The position numbers and the translations under genes are program-made. A model generated the notes under the pieces. The model saw nothing but the letters and a program-made list of their open reading frames with translations, was not told the DNA's origin and searched no databases. This document shows, piece after piece, positions 39,233 to 50,019 of a DNA stretch of 64,000 nt. Positions within the stretch are counted from its first letter, which is position 1. Each line of letters starts with the position of its first letter. Source of the DNA: Pseudomonas sp. (lineage in GTDB: Bacteria; Pseudomonadota; Gammaproteobacteria; Pseudomonadales; Pseudomonadaceae); contig VMRT01000009.1 in assembly GCA_007713455.1 (NCBI GenBank), forward strand, positions 62,001 to 126,000. Direction: 5' to 3'.

Positions 39233-39384
39233 CTGTCTGGCACTGTCCTTATGTTCTGAATTAATCAGCCCTTGCGGGCAGCGAAATTCGCGCAACGCCG
39301 GAATGAAATGGCCGGTCCGCGTTCGCGAAACCTCCCTGACCGCCGACCAGCCGCGCTAACGTTGCGCCGCACATCAGCATCCCT

Positions 39385-39990
39385 TCAGAGCCGATCAAGC
39401 CATGCCTGCGGCTCGAAGCCGGCAAAGGCCAGCAGCGCCGGCAGACGCTCGGCAAATCCCTGAAAGCCATGGTCGCCACCGGCCTGAATGCGCAGTGCAC
39501 AGCCACGATAGAACTGCGCGGCGTCACGGTAATCCAGCGTCTCGTCGGCCGTCTGCAGCCAGACCTGATAGCGCTCGGCATCCTGTGGTGGCGCGGTTTC
39601 CAGTTCCGCCAAGGCGGTTACATGATCGTCGGTGAGGTCCCAGACTTCCCCGCTATACAGATTGGTCTGCGGCCCAAGATAACCGTCGAACCGGCGGTGC
39701 GGTGTCACGGCCGGATTGATGAGCAATGCCTTGAGGCCATGGCGCTCGGCGAGGTGCGTCGCATAGTAGCCGCCAAGCGAGCTGCCGACCAGCAACGGCC
39801 GGCCGAGCTCGGCCAGGCATGCTTCGAGTTGGGCGATGGCTTGACGCGGATGATGGTGCAGCGCGGGGACCCGCAAGCGTTCGGCCATGCCCAGTTTCTC
39901 CAGCGCAGCGGACAACTGGCTGGCCTTCTGCGAGACCGGTGAGCTGTTGAGACCGTGGATATAGAGAATCGAAGGTGAATAGCTGGACAT
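39385..39990 (-). CDS. YqiA/YcfP family alpha/beta-fold hydrolase
   Basis: A 201-residue small esterase-type hydrolase: HGLNSSP near the N-terminus, nucleophile elbow GSSLGGYYA, and a C-terminal GGDHGFQGF with the catalytic His. E. coli YqiA shows esterase activity on short acyl substrates in vitro and lies next to cpdA and parE, matching the order here. The start is ATG at 39990; upstream frames to 40029 are open but not supported. A 152 nt gap separates it from parE. Confidence 0.88.
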   Translation of the reverse strand: MSSYSPSILYIHGLNSSPVSQKASQLSAALEKLGMAERLRVPALHHHPRQAIAQLEACLAELGRPLLVGSSLGGYYATHLAERHGLKALLINPAVTPHRRFDGYLGPQTNLYSGEVWDLTDDHVTALAELETAPPQDAERYQVWLQTADETLDYRDAAQFYRGCALRIQAGGDHGFQGFAERLPALLAFAGFEPQAWLDRL

Positions 39991-40127
39991 GGATACAGTT
40001 CGTAGGAAAACCGCAAGGCTACAAGGCACTTGCCGCCGTCTGCAAGCAGGCCGGCGGCATGATGGGGTGGGCTCGGGGTATCTGCTGGTAAGTACCGCCA
40101 GCGCGTGTCACTGCGCGCAGAGCCGCG

Positions 40128-40940
40128 TTAGTAGCCCTTGACGCTGTAGTCGATCTCGAACTCGATACCGCTGACCCGGGAAACGCCCGTCTCCAGCTGT
40201 CCATCGACGTACAGCCGCAGCCAGCGATAACCCGGCGCCACGCTGTCGACCTGAAAGTCTTCGCTCTGCGGGGCGAACTGCACGCCGGTCGATGGCGACG
40301 CCAGCAGGCGTACACCGTTGCGCCAGTGATCGAACTCCTGGTGGATATGACCCCAGAGCAATGCACGCACGTTGCGGTGACGATCGAGCACCTCGAACAG
40401 GGCTTCTGGATTGCGCAGCCCGATGGTATCCATCCAGCGACTGCCGATGGACACCGGATGATGGTGCAGACAGATCAGATGGTGATGGTCCGGCGCCTCG
40501 CTCAGTGCACGCTCGAGCAGTTCCAGCTGATCGTTGCGCAGCATGCCGAACACCGAGCCCGCCACCAGCGTATCGAGCATCACCACACGCCAGCCGCCGA
40601 TCTCCAGCACCGGCTCCATCAGCGCACTGCCACGGCAGGCCTCACGCATTGCTGCCAGCTCGTCGTGGTTCCCCGGACACCAGCGCGCTGGTGCTTCGAT
40701 GCGCTCGGCAAGCCGGCGGAACCGCTGGTAGGACGCTACCGAGCCATCCTGCGACAGGTCGCCGGTGGCAAGGATCAGGTCGATGCGCGGCTGCTCGTCG
40801 ATGGCCAGCTCGACCACCTGCTCCAGGCTGTCACAGGTATTCATGCCCAGCAGCTTGCCGTCCGCTTCGGCAAACAGATGGCTGTCGGTAAGCTGCACCA
40901 GCAGAACCGAATCTTCAACAGTCAGGGACGCACCAGGCAA
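40128..40940 (-). CDS. cpdA: 3',5'-cyclic-AMP phosphodiesterase CpdA
   Basis: Metal-dependent phosphodiesterase that lowers cAMP; in P. aeruginosa it tunes Vfr-dependent virulence and motility. It has 270 residues with the calcineurin-like motifs DSHLF, GDLSQDG, GNHDE, HHHP and GHIHQ. The start is taken as TTG at 40940 with AAGGAG 7 nt upstream; the longer frame from 40967 is rejected. It lies between DUF1249 and the YqiA gene, the same order as in E. coli and P. aeruginosa. Confidence 0.95.
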   Translation of the reverse strand: MPGASLTVEDSVLLVQLTDSHLFAEADGKLLGMNTCDSLEQVVELAIDEQPRIDLILATGDLSQDGSVASYQRFRRLAERIEAPARWCPGNHDELAAMREACRGSALMEPVLEIGGWRVVMLDTLVAGSVFGMLRNDQLELLERALSEAPDHHHLICLHHHPVSIGSRWMDTIGLRNPEALFEVLDRHRNVRALLWGHIHQEFDHWRNGVRLLASPSTGVQFAPQSEDFQVDSVAPGYRWLRLYVDGQLETGVSRVSGIEFEIDYSVKGY

Positions 40941-41092
40941 TGCCCTTCTCCTTGAGCTAAATCGCAACGGAATTATGGTAGGTGCCCGGCAGGGGGGTAA
41001 ACCTCGGGATGTGGGCTTGGATCACAGAATAGCGCTGCGCATCCAGGGCGGATCAAGCGCAGTATCAGGCTATCAAGGCATGGTGCAAGGGG

Positions 41093-41539
41093 TCAGAGCA
41101 CCGGTTCCAGCTCGTGCCCGCAGGCCAGACAGTGGCCCAGCCATTCGCCGAGGAACAGATTGAGTTGGTTCTTCTCGTCCGGCTGGTGCATCTGCGCGTT
41201 GGGGTAGTGATAGATGCCGCGGAAACGTCGCGCATTCTCGGCGCGAATGACTTCGGCCATGCGCGCATCGTGGTAAACCCGCACCTCCATCTTCGGCACC
41301 GGCAACCAGGTCAAGCAGTTCTCCTGACTGACCTGCAAGGTCGTGGTGTAAGGGCAGCTCTCCAGCACCTCGAGCACCAGCACACCGAGCAACATGTCGC
41401 CCTGACTGATGGCGATGCGGCGCGCGTCGCAACCGTTACGCATGCCCGGCAGCAGGCGCATCAGGCGCAGGTAATTGGCCTCGCAGGCCGACTGCAGCTC
41501 GAGCAGGTCGACTCGGTATCGCTCGCGCGTCTTTCTCAT
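41093..41539 (-). CDS. DUF1249 domain protein (YqiB-like)
   Basis: A 148-residue cytoplasmic protein of the DUF1249 family (YqiB), function unknown. Visible family features are LQSACEANYLRLMRLLP, EVLESCPYTTTLQV and KNQLNLFLGEWLGHCLACGHE. The three cysteines (including the CLACGHE tail) are worth noting for metal binding. The start is ATG at 41539, overlapping the nudF stop by 4 nt, so it is translated with nudF. A 152 nt gap precedes cpdA. Confidence 0.9.
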   Translation of the reverse strand: MRKTRERYRVDLLELQSACEANYLRLMRLLPGMRNGCDARRIAISQGDMLLGVLVLEVLESCPYTTTLQVSQENCLTWLPVPKMEVRVYHDARMAEVIRAENARRFRGIYHYPNAQMHQPDEKNQLNLFLGEWLGHCLACGHELEPVL

Positions 41540-42153
41540 GTCCACGCCCCCCGCACCTGCTCTCGATTCAAGGCCAGCCACTGCAGTGCAATGATGCTGG
41601 CCGCGTTGTCGATACGACCCTCGTTGACCGCGCGGAGTGCCTGCTGCAGCGGCCAGACATGCACGCGGATATCCTCGCCTTCCTCGGCCAGACCGAAGAC
41701 GCCTTGTGCGCCTTCGCTTTCGCAGCGACCGATGTAGAGATGCACCTGTTCATCGCTGCCGCCCGGGGACGGGAAGTACCGGGCGATCGGCCACAGCTCG
41801 CCCAGCTCCAGACCGGCTTCTTCGACCGCCTCGCGCCGGGCCACCGCGTCAGGTGACTCGTCCTTGTCGATCAGCCCCGCCACCAGTTCGATCAGCCAGG
41901 GGTTCTCGACCTTGCCCAGCGCACCCACGCGGAACTGCTCTATAAGCACCACCTGATCGCGCTGCGGATCGTAGGGCAGCACGCACACGGCGTCATGCCG
42001 CACGAACAGCTCGCGACTCAACTCCGCGCCCATGGCGCCGCTGAACTGGCGATGACGCAGGTGCAGGCGTTCCAGCCGGTAAAAACCGCTGAAGCATTGC
42101 TCTCGTCGGAGGATCTGGACATCATCCGGTCCGGGCTTGAAGGTCTCGCTCAT
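41536..42153 (-). CDS. nudF: ADP-ribose diphosphatase
   Basis: Nudix hydrolase that splits ADP-ribose to AMP and ribose-5-phosphate. The 205-residue protein has an intact Nudix box: G93, E99, then R107-E108 and E111-E112-x-G114. The N-terminal extension VLPYDPQRDQVVLIEQFRVGAL is typical of NudF (AdpP). It starts the downstream chain nudF, DUF1249, cpdA, and its ATG lies at 42153. The promoter should lie in the 216 nt gap to the divergent lipoprotein gene. Confidence 0.95.
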   Translation of the reverse strand: MSETFKPGPDDVQILRREQCFSGFYRLERLHLRHRQFSGAMGAELSRELFVRHDAVCVLPYDPQRDQVVLIEQFRVGALGKVENPWLIELVAGLIDKDESPDAVARREAVEEAGLELGELWPIARYFPSPGGSDEQVHLYIGRCESEGAQGVFGLAEEGEDIRVHVWPLQQALRAVNEGRIDNAASIIALQWLALNREQVRGAWT

Positions 42154-42369
42154 CGGGTACTACTCATATCGGTTTGAACCGCGCCTTACGTGACGGCGGG
42201 CGACTGCAACCGTCACAACGTGAGCGGCTTCGTCGCCATCCTAACGCGGCATCGTCGCTGGCGCAGCCCTTTGCAGACCACCGTAGCCGAAGAAAGCTCC
42301 ACCTGCAGCGCCGCACGAACTTCAGGTGTCTTCGGCAATCGAAAGCGCACTGCCATGCCTGGACCAACC

Positions 42370-43107
42370 ATGAATCGAACCACCTCCATCCGCACTCTGA
42401 TCCTCCTGAGCAGCCTTGTCGTACTGCTGAGCGGCTGTCAGCACCTCGCCTCCGAACGCCCGGTGGAGGCGCACCAGAACCTCACCGAGCAACGCCCGCA
42501 GGGCTGCCAGGGCGAAGACTGCCCGCTGGTGAACATCGACACCCTGACCTTCACCGACGAACCCGAACTGAACAACCTGATCGACGCGCGCCTGCGCCGG
42601 ATGACCATCAATGGTCCGGATGATCGCCTGCCGGATTCGCTCAAGGGTTATCAGCAGCAGTTTCTACGCACTGCCGAGCCGGGCTGGAGCAGCTACCTGC
42701 AGGCCAAGCTGCGCGAGCAGCACGGCGACATCCTGGTCGTCGAGCTGTCCAGCTATCTGTATGTCGGTGGCGCCCACGGCATGCCCGGTCGCGGCTTCAT
42801 CAACTACGACCGAGAGGCCGATCGGGAATTACGTCTCGAAGACCTGCTGATCCCCGGGCAGGAGGGCAGCTTCTGGCGCGTTGCGCGCCAGGCCCATCAA
42901 CGCTGGCTGGTGGAGAACGGCCACGCCCAGGACGCCGAGTTCACCGGCTTCTGGCCCTTCCAGCAGACCGCAAACATCGCGCTGCTGAAAGACAGCGTGT
43001 TGCTCAAGTACGACGTGTACAGCATTGCGCCGTACTCGAGCGGGCACCCTGAACTGTTCATCCCCCATGAACAGCTGGAAGGCATTCTGAAGCCGGAATA
43101 TCTCTGA
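42370..43107 (+). CDS. RsiV family (DUF3298) lipoprotein
   Basis: A 245-residue lipoprotein (signal peptide with the lipobox LLSGC, Cys at ~residue 19), followed by a PdaC/RsiV-like domain with ELSSYLYVGGAHGMPGRGF. RsiV of Bacillus is an anti-sigma factor that binds lysozyme, and its relatives include peptidoglycan deacetylase PdaC domains. Here no sigma factor lies nearby and no N-terminal cytoplasmic domain is present, so a role in cell-envelope sensing or hydrolase binding is only a suggestion. The start is ATG at 42370; a longer frame upstream lacks a signal peptide. Confidence 0.8.
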   Translation: MNRTTSIRTLILLSSLVVLLSGCQHLASERPVEAHQNLTEQRPQGCQGEDCPLVNIDTLTFTDEPELNNLIDARLRRMTINGPDDRLPDSLKGYQQQFLRTAEPGWSSYLQAKLREQHGDILVVELSSYLYVGGAHGMPGRGFINYDREADRELRLEDLLIPGQEGSFWRVARQAHQRWLVENGHAQDAEFTGFWPFQQTANIALLKDSVLLKYDVYSIAPYSSGHPELFIPHEQLEGILKPEYL

Positions 43108-43113
43108 GGATAC

Positions 43114-43143
43114 GAAGCGGGCCGGTATATGCCAGCCCGCTTC
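43114..43143. terminator. hairpin between the lipoprotein gene and thiC
   Basis: GAAGCGGGC pairs with GCCCGCTTC around CGGTATATGCCA in the short gap between the two convergent genes; usable from both strands. Confidence 0.7.
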
Positions 43144-43178
43144 GGGTCGTCTACAGCCAGTCGATCACACCTCGCCGG

Positions 43179-45149
<1,971 letters not shown>

Positions 45150-45169
45150 TCACGTTCGAGACGAGGACA

Positions 45170-45258
45170 TCTTGTTCCCTACGCAGGCCTTAACCTGATC
45201 AGGTTCAACGGGATCCGGAACTTTCCGATCTCAGCCTTCGCTTCAAGGCACCCCGACA
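45170..45258 (-). promoter_or_regulatory. TPP riboswitch (thi box) of thiC
   Basis: Read on the minus strand, the region contains the conserved blocks GGGGTGC, GGCTGAGA, ACCTGATCAGGTTAAGGCCT and GCGTAGGGAA in the order of the TPP aptamer, about 110 nt before the thiC ATG. It should repress thiC when thiamine pyrophosphate is plentiful. The rest of the 378 nt gap between thiC and tolC, 45262-45440, holds no gene that I can see and should carry the tolC promoter. Confidence 0.95.
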
Positions 45259-45440
45259 AGAACGCCGTCGAGTCTAATCAAGACCTTGGGCGAACACCAT
45301 GGCAATGGCGAAACTAGTCGACCGTTCGGTCATTTGCCCGGACCGCCATCGCCGCCTCACACCACGGCGCACGCGCGCCTTGACCCCCTGACAGCTGCCG
45401 CTTAGCCTTGCCCATCAGCTCTATTCAGGATGGACCCAAC

Positions 45441-46895
45441 ATGCTGCGCAGACTCCCCCTGGCTCTCGCCGTGGCCACCCTCACTGCCGGAGGAGCCTGG
45501 GCGCAAGAGACCGTCCCCCTCGCCAGCAAGACCGATCTGGTCAGCGTCTATCAGCAAGCCGTCAACAACAACGCCGACCTGGCCGCGGCGCGCGCGCTGT
45601 TTCGCGCCCGCCAGGAAATCGTGCCGCAGGCGCGGGCCGGCCTGCTGCCCAACCTCAGTGCCGGCGCCGAGCTGAGCGACACCGAAACGGACGTCGACAC
45701 CAGCATGGGCTCCACCTCGCTGTCGCGCAGCGGCACCGCCTATCAGGCGACGCTGAGCCAGCCAATTTTCCGCGCCGACCGCTGGTTCCAGCTCAAGGCT
45801 GCGGAGGCTGTCAGCGAGCAGGCTGCAATCGAATACTCCATCGCCGAACAGGACCTGATCCTGCAGAGCGCACTGGCCTACTTCGCCGTGCTGCGCGCCC
45901 AGGACAATCTGGCGGCGGTTAAAGCCGAGGAAGCTGCATTCAAGCGCCAGCTCGACCAGGCCAACGAACGCTTCGAGGTCGGTCTTTCCGACAAGACCGA
46001 CGTGCTCGAGGCCCAGGCCGGGTTCGATACCGCACGCGCCAATCGGTCCATCGCCCAGCGCCAGGTCGAGGACGCCTTCCAGGCGCTGTACACCCTGACC
46101 AACCGCGAATACCTGGCGCTGGAAGGCATCCGCCACACCCTGCCGGTGCTGGCGCCGGTGCCGAACGAGGCCAAGGCCTGGGTCGATACGGCGACGCGGC
46201 AGAACCTCAACCTGCTGGCGGTCAATTACGCCGTGACCGCCGCCGAGGAGACCCTGCGCCAGCGCCGCGCCGGCCATGCGCCGACGCTCGACGCCGTGGC
46301 CTCCTACCGCAAGGGCGACAACGACGCCTTGGGCTTCAGCAACAGCCAGAGCATCCCGGGCTTCGACATGCCGCGCTACACCGGCGACGTCGAGCAGCGC
46401 AGCATCGGCCTGCAGCTGAACATCCCGCTCTACAGCGGCGGGCTGACCACCTCGCAGAGCCGCGAGGCCTATTACCAATTGAGTCAGAGCGAGCAGCAGC
46501 GCGAGAGCCTGCGCCGCCAGGTGGTGGAAGCCACACGCAACCTGCACCGCGCGGTCAACACCGATATCGAACAGGTCCAGGCCCGCCGGCAGTCGATCAT
46601 CTCCAACCAGAGTGCGCTGGAAGCCACCGAGATCGGCTATCAGGTCGGCACCCGCAACATCGTCGATGTGCTCGACACCCAGCGGCGCCTGTATGCCGCC
46701 GTGCGCGACTACAACAATGCCCGCTACGACTACATTCTCGACAACCTGCGCCTGAAGCAGGCGGCCGGCACGCTGAACCCGGACGACCTGCAGCAGCTGG
46801 CGGCCTACCTGAAACCCGATTACAACCCGGACACCGACTTCCTGCCACCGGACCTGCCGCAAACCATCGGCCAGCCGGTGCGGATCGATTACTGA
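45441..46895 (+). CDS. tolC: TolC family outer-membrane channel protein
   Basis: Outer-membrane exit duct for type I secretion and multidrug efflux systems. The 484-residue precursor has a signal peptide (to GGAWAQ, ~residue 22) and the two-fold repeated TolC fold: LASKTDLVSVYQQAV and ALAYFAVLRAQDNL in the first half, QSREAYYQLSQSEQQRE and GYQVGTRNIVDVLDTQR in the second. It is TolC/TdeA-like rather than an OprM-type lipoprotein, since no lipobox Cys is found. The start is ATG at 45441. Confidence 0.94.
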   Translation: MLRRLPLALAVATLTAGGAWAQETVPLASKTDLVSVYQQAVNNNADLAAARALFRARQEIVPQARAGLLPNLSAGAELSDTETDVDTSMGSTSLSRSGTAYQATLSQPIFRADRWFQLKAAEAVSEQAAIEYSIAEQDLILQSALAYFAVLRAQDNLAAVKAEEAAFKRQLDQANERFEVGLSDKTDVLEAQAGFDTARANRSIAQRQVEDAFQALYTLTNREYLALEGIRHTLPVLAPVPNEAKAWVDTATRQNLNLLAVNYAVTAAEETLRQRRAGHAPTLDAVASYRKGDNDALGFSNSQSIPGFDMPRYTGDVEQRSIGLQLNIPLYSGGLTTSQSREAYYQLSQSEQQRESLRRQVVEATRNLHRAVNTDIEQVQARRQSIISNQSALEATEIGYQVGTRNIVDVLDTQRRLYAAVRDYNNARYDYILDNLRLKQAAGTLNPDDLQQLAAYLKPDYNPDTDFLPPDLPQTIGQPVRIDY

Positions 46896-47067
46896 GCGAC
46901 GGAGGAAAACAGGTGCATGAGCGGCCGGGCAGCGTAGCGATACCTTCATCCACCTGTGCGAGAGCCCAACGGCTAAAACTCTAGCGTTGAGCTGCCCGGG
47001 GCGGGAAAACCATCAAAAGCATCCCGCGCCGAACATGGCGGCCTGACGCCGAATCCGCCCGGCCAAA

Positions 47068-48336
47068 TTACCCGAGCAGCCGCCCCAACCCCGCCAGCAA
47101 CCGCGCCAGAGCACCCTGATTGGCCTTGAGCACGCCGAGACCGGCATCGCGCATCGCCTGGGCCCCGGCTGGATCGCCCCAGAGTTCGCTGACCGCTTGC
47201 GCCAGTTGCACGGCATCCTGCACTTCGCGCAGGGCGCCGGCATCGCGCAGTTGCGCGGAGATTTCGAGAAAGTTGAATAGGTGCGGGCCGCTGAGCACCG
47301 GCTTGCCCAGCGCGGCGGGCTCTAGAAGGTTGTGCCCACCGTTGGGCACTAGGCTGCCGCCAACGAAGGCGACATCCGCCAGCGCATAGAGAAACAGCAG
47401 CTCGCCCATGGTGTCGCCGACCAGCACCTGGGTGCCGGCGTCGACCACTTCCCCCGTCGAGCGCCGCACGGCGACAAACCCGTCCCTGACCGCCGACTCG
47501 TACACCGAGGCGAAGCGCTCCGGGTGTCTGGGCACCAGGATCAGCAGCGCCTGCGGGTGTTCGCCAAGCAGCTGGCGATGAGCAGCGAGCATGATCTCGT
47601 CCTCGCCAGCGTGAGTACTGGCGGCGATCCACAAAGGCCGCTCCAGCGCCGCCCATTGGCGGCGCAAATCGGTCGCCCGCGCCAGCAGTGCCGGGTCGAT
47701 GGTCAGGTCGAACTTGATCGAGCCGGTCACCTCGACGCACTCATCGCGCGCACCGAGCTGGCGAAAACGTTCGGCTTCAGCCTCGGTCTGCACGGCAATC
47801 AGGCTCAGCTCGGCCAGCATCGGCGCGGTCAGACGGGCGAAGCGCGCGTAGCCGCGAGCCGAGCGCTCGGACAAGCGCGCATTGGCCAGCGCTACCGGAA
47901 TGTCGCGGCGTGCACACTGATGGATATGGTTGGGCCAGAGTTCGGTTTCCATCACCACCGCCAGCTTCGGTCGCACGCGCTCAAGAAAGCGCGCCGCCGC
48001 CCAGGGCAGGTCATAGGGCAGATAGCAGTGCTGCACGCTGTCGCCGAACAGCGCCTGAATCCGCTCCGAGCCGGTCGGCGTCATGCAGGTGACGGTGATC
48101 GGCAGCTGCGGATAGCGCGCCATCAGCTCGCGGATCATTGGCGCCGCAGCGATGCTTTCGCCGACCGATACCGCATGCACCCATATGCCACCCGGACGAA
48201 GCGCTGGCAAACCGAAGGCGAAGCGTTCGCCAATGCGCCGGGAGTAGGCCGGCGCGCGCCAAGCGCGCCAGAGCAGGCGCAGCAATACCAGCGGCAGGCC
48301 GAGGTGAAACAACAGGGTATAGAGGGTGCGATTCAT
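47068..48336 (-). CDS. waaA: 3-deoxy-D-manno-octulosonic acid transferase
   Basis: Inner-membrane glycosyltransferase that adds Kdo residues to lipid IVA, the first core step of LPS. The 422-residue protein has a short N-terminal membrane anchor (TLYTLLFHLGLPLVLLRLLW), then a GT-B fold with GGIWVHAVSVGE, the NARLSERS motif and PKLAVVMETELWPN. The start is ATG at 48336 (MNRTLYTLL). It lies alone on the minus strand, divergent from the SMR transporter gene. Confidence 0.96.
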   Translation of the reverse strand: MNRTLYTLLFHLGLPLVLLRLLWRAWRAPAYSRRIGERFAFGLPALRPGGIWVHAVSVGESIAAAPMIRELMARYPQLPITVTCMTPTGSERIQALFGDSVQHCYLPYDLPWAAARFLERVRPKLAVVMETELWPNHIHQCARRDIPVALANARLSERSARGYARFARLTAPMLAELSLIAVQTEAEAERFRQLGARDECVEVTGSIKFDLTIDPALLARATDLRRQWAALERPLWIAASTHAGEDEIMLAAHRQLLGEHPQALLILVPRHPERFASVYESAVRDGFVAVRRSTGEVVDAGTQVLVGDTMGELLFLYALADVAFVGGSLVPNGGHNLLEPAALGKPVLSGPHLFNFLEISAQLRDAGALREVQDAVQLAQAVSELWGDPAGAQAMRDAGLGVLKANQGALARLLAGLGRLLG

Positions 48337-48455
48337 GGGCGCGGAGCTTAGCAAGCTGCCTGCTCGCGAGCCATAACCGCCATGGCTGGCGAACTAGTTG
48401 ACGAGGACGCGACCGAACGAAGTTGACCTCCTCCAGCCTACGATCAGGATTTCCC

Positions 48456-48788
48456 ATGTCCGGTTACGTTTACCTGGCCATCGCCATCTGCGCCGAAGTG
48501 ATCGCCACTACCTCAATGAAGGCGTTGGCCGGCTTCAGTCGCCCGCTGCCACTGCTGCTGGTGGTGACGGGCTACAGCCTGTCGTTCTGGATGCTCGCGC
48601 TGGTGGTACGGACCATCCCGGTAGGCATCGCCTATGCCATCTGGGCCGGGCTCGGCATCGTACTGGTCAGCGTCGCCGCGGCACTGCTCTATCGTCAGTA
48701 CCTGGACCTGCCGGCGGTACTGGGCATGGGGCTGATCATCGCCGGTGTGGTGGTCATCCAGTTGTTCTCCCGCAGCGCAGGCCACTAA
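48456..48788 (+). CDS. emrE: SMR family multidrug efflux transporter (EmrE-like)
   Basis: Proton-coupled exporter of quaternary ammonium compounds or other cationic drugs. The 110-residue protein has four membrane spans and the essential Glu14 (ICAEVIATTSMK). The fourth-span pattern and the VGIAYAIWAGLG stretch fit the EmrE-type drug exporter subfamily more than the SugE/guanidinium type. The start is ATG at 48456; the 119 nt gap to waaA should carry divergent promoters. Confidence 0.88.
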   Translation: MSGYVYLAIAICAEVIATTSMKALAGFSRPLPLLLVVTGYSLSFWMLALVVRTIPVGIAYAIWAGLGIVLVSVAAALLYRQYLDLPAVLGMGLIIAGVVVIQLFSRSAGH

Positions 48789-48843
48789 GCTGCCGGCGGA
48801 CTGCAGTTATACTGCGCGACCGTTTACCCAATGAGGTCTGCAC

Positions 48844-50019
48844 ATGCCCGAATCCCTCAGCACCGACGTCCTGATCGTTGGCGGCGGCGTCGCCGGCCTT
48901 TGGCTGAACGCGCGCCTGCGCCGACTGGGTTTTGCCACCCTGCTGGTCGACAAGGGAACACTGGGCGGCGGGCAGAGCGTGAAGTCCCAGGGCATCATTC
49001 ATGGCGGCACCAAGTACGCGCTGAGCGGTGCGCTCACCGGTGCCTCCGAGGCGATCGCCGATATGCCGCGGCGCTGGCGCGAAGCGCTCGAAGGCAAGGG
49101 CGAGCTGGACCTTAGCGGCGTGCGCTTGTTGTCCGATGCACACTACCTGTGGTCGCCAGGCACCCTGGCCGGCAACCTCACCAGCTTCTTCGCCAGCAAG
49201 GCAGTGCGCTCGAGGGTCGGCCAGGTCAAGGGCGATGAGCTGCCACCTGCGCTGCAGCACCCCAAATTCAAAGGCAAGGTCTACCGCCTCAGCGAACTGG
49301 TGCTCGATGTGCCCAGTCTGATCGCCCGTCTGGCCGAGCTGGCCGGCGACAGCCTGCTCGCCGGCCAGCAGGTCGAACCGCTGCTCGATGGCGACGAGCT
49401 GGTCGGTCTGCGCGTCGACGGCCGCGAGATCCGCGCTCAGCGCATCGTCTTCAGCGCCGGCGGCGGAACGGCCGAGCTGCTCACTTCGCTCGGCCTGCAG
49501 CAGCCGACCATGCAGCGCCGACCGCTGCACATGGTCATCGTCAAGGCGCCGACGCTCAAGCCGCTCTACGCCCACTGCCTGGGCGGCGGCACCAAACCGC
49601 GAATCACCGTGACCAGCCACCCGACGGCAGACGGCGAGTGGGTCTGGTACCTGGGCGGCGATCTGGCCGAAGCCGATGGCGTGGCGCGCGACGAAGCCAG
49701 CCAGATCGCCGCGGCGAAGAAGGAACTGGCCGAGCTGGTACCCTGGATCGACCTGTCCGCAGCGCACTGGGCCACGCTACGCATCGACCGCGCCGAGCCG
49801 GCGCAATCGGCCCTCGCCCGTCCGGACAATGCCTTTCTCGCCGAGCAGGGCCGCCTGCTGGTCGGCTGGCCAACCAAGCTGGCGCTGTCACCGGACTTTT
49901 CCGACCGCGTCGAAGCCGCTCTCGCCCGCGACGGCATTCGCCCCGTCCAGCATCCTGCGCTACCGGAACTGCCGCGACCACCGTTGACCGGGCCGTTCTG
50001 GGAAGGGCTGCTGCCATGA
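48844..50019 (+). CDS. FAD-dependent oxidoreductase (DAO family)
   Basis: A 391-residue cytoplasmic flavoprotein with the nucleotide-binding loop IVGGGVAGLWL near residue 12 and the GGGQSVKSQGIIHGG segment of DAO-family flavoenzymes. The substrate is unknown. It overlaps the aldo/keto reductase by 4 nt, an order kept in Pseudomonas, so the two are likely to act on the same compound. The start is ATG at 48844 with GAGG upstream. Confidence 0.87.
   Translation: MPESLSTDVLIVGGGVAGLWLNARLRRLGFATLLVDKGTLGGGQSVKSQGIIHGGTKYALSGALTGASEAIADMPRRWREALEGKGELDLSGVRLLSDAHYLWSPGTLAGNLTSFFASKAVRSRVGQVKGDELPPALQHPKFKGKVYRLSELVLDVPSLIARLAELAGDSLLAGQQVEPLLDGDELVGLRVDGREIRAQRIVFSAGGGTAELLTSLGLQQPTMQRRPLHMVIVKAPTLKPLYAHCLGGGTKPRITVTSHPTADGEWVWYLGGDLAEADGVARDEASQIAAAKKELAELVPWIDLSAAHWATLRIDRAEPAQSALARPDNAFLAEQGRLLVGWPTKLALSPDFSDRVEAALARDGIRPVQHPALPELPRPPLTGPFWEGLLP

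Noticed and set aside
45402-46949. 515-residue open frame opposite tolC
   Set aside because: Antisense to TolC; composition of a shadow frame.
46896-47067. Possible small RNA or terminator between tolC and waaA from CCGGGCAG/CTGCCCGG inverted pieces
   Set aside because: The arms are 60 nt apart with no T-tract or promoter; no convincing structure.
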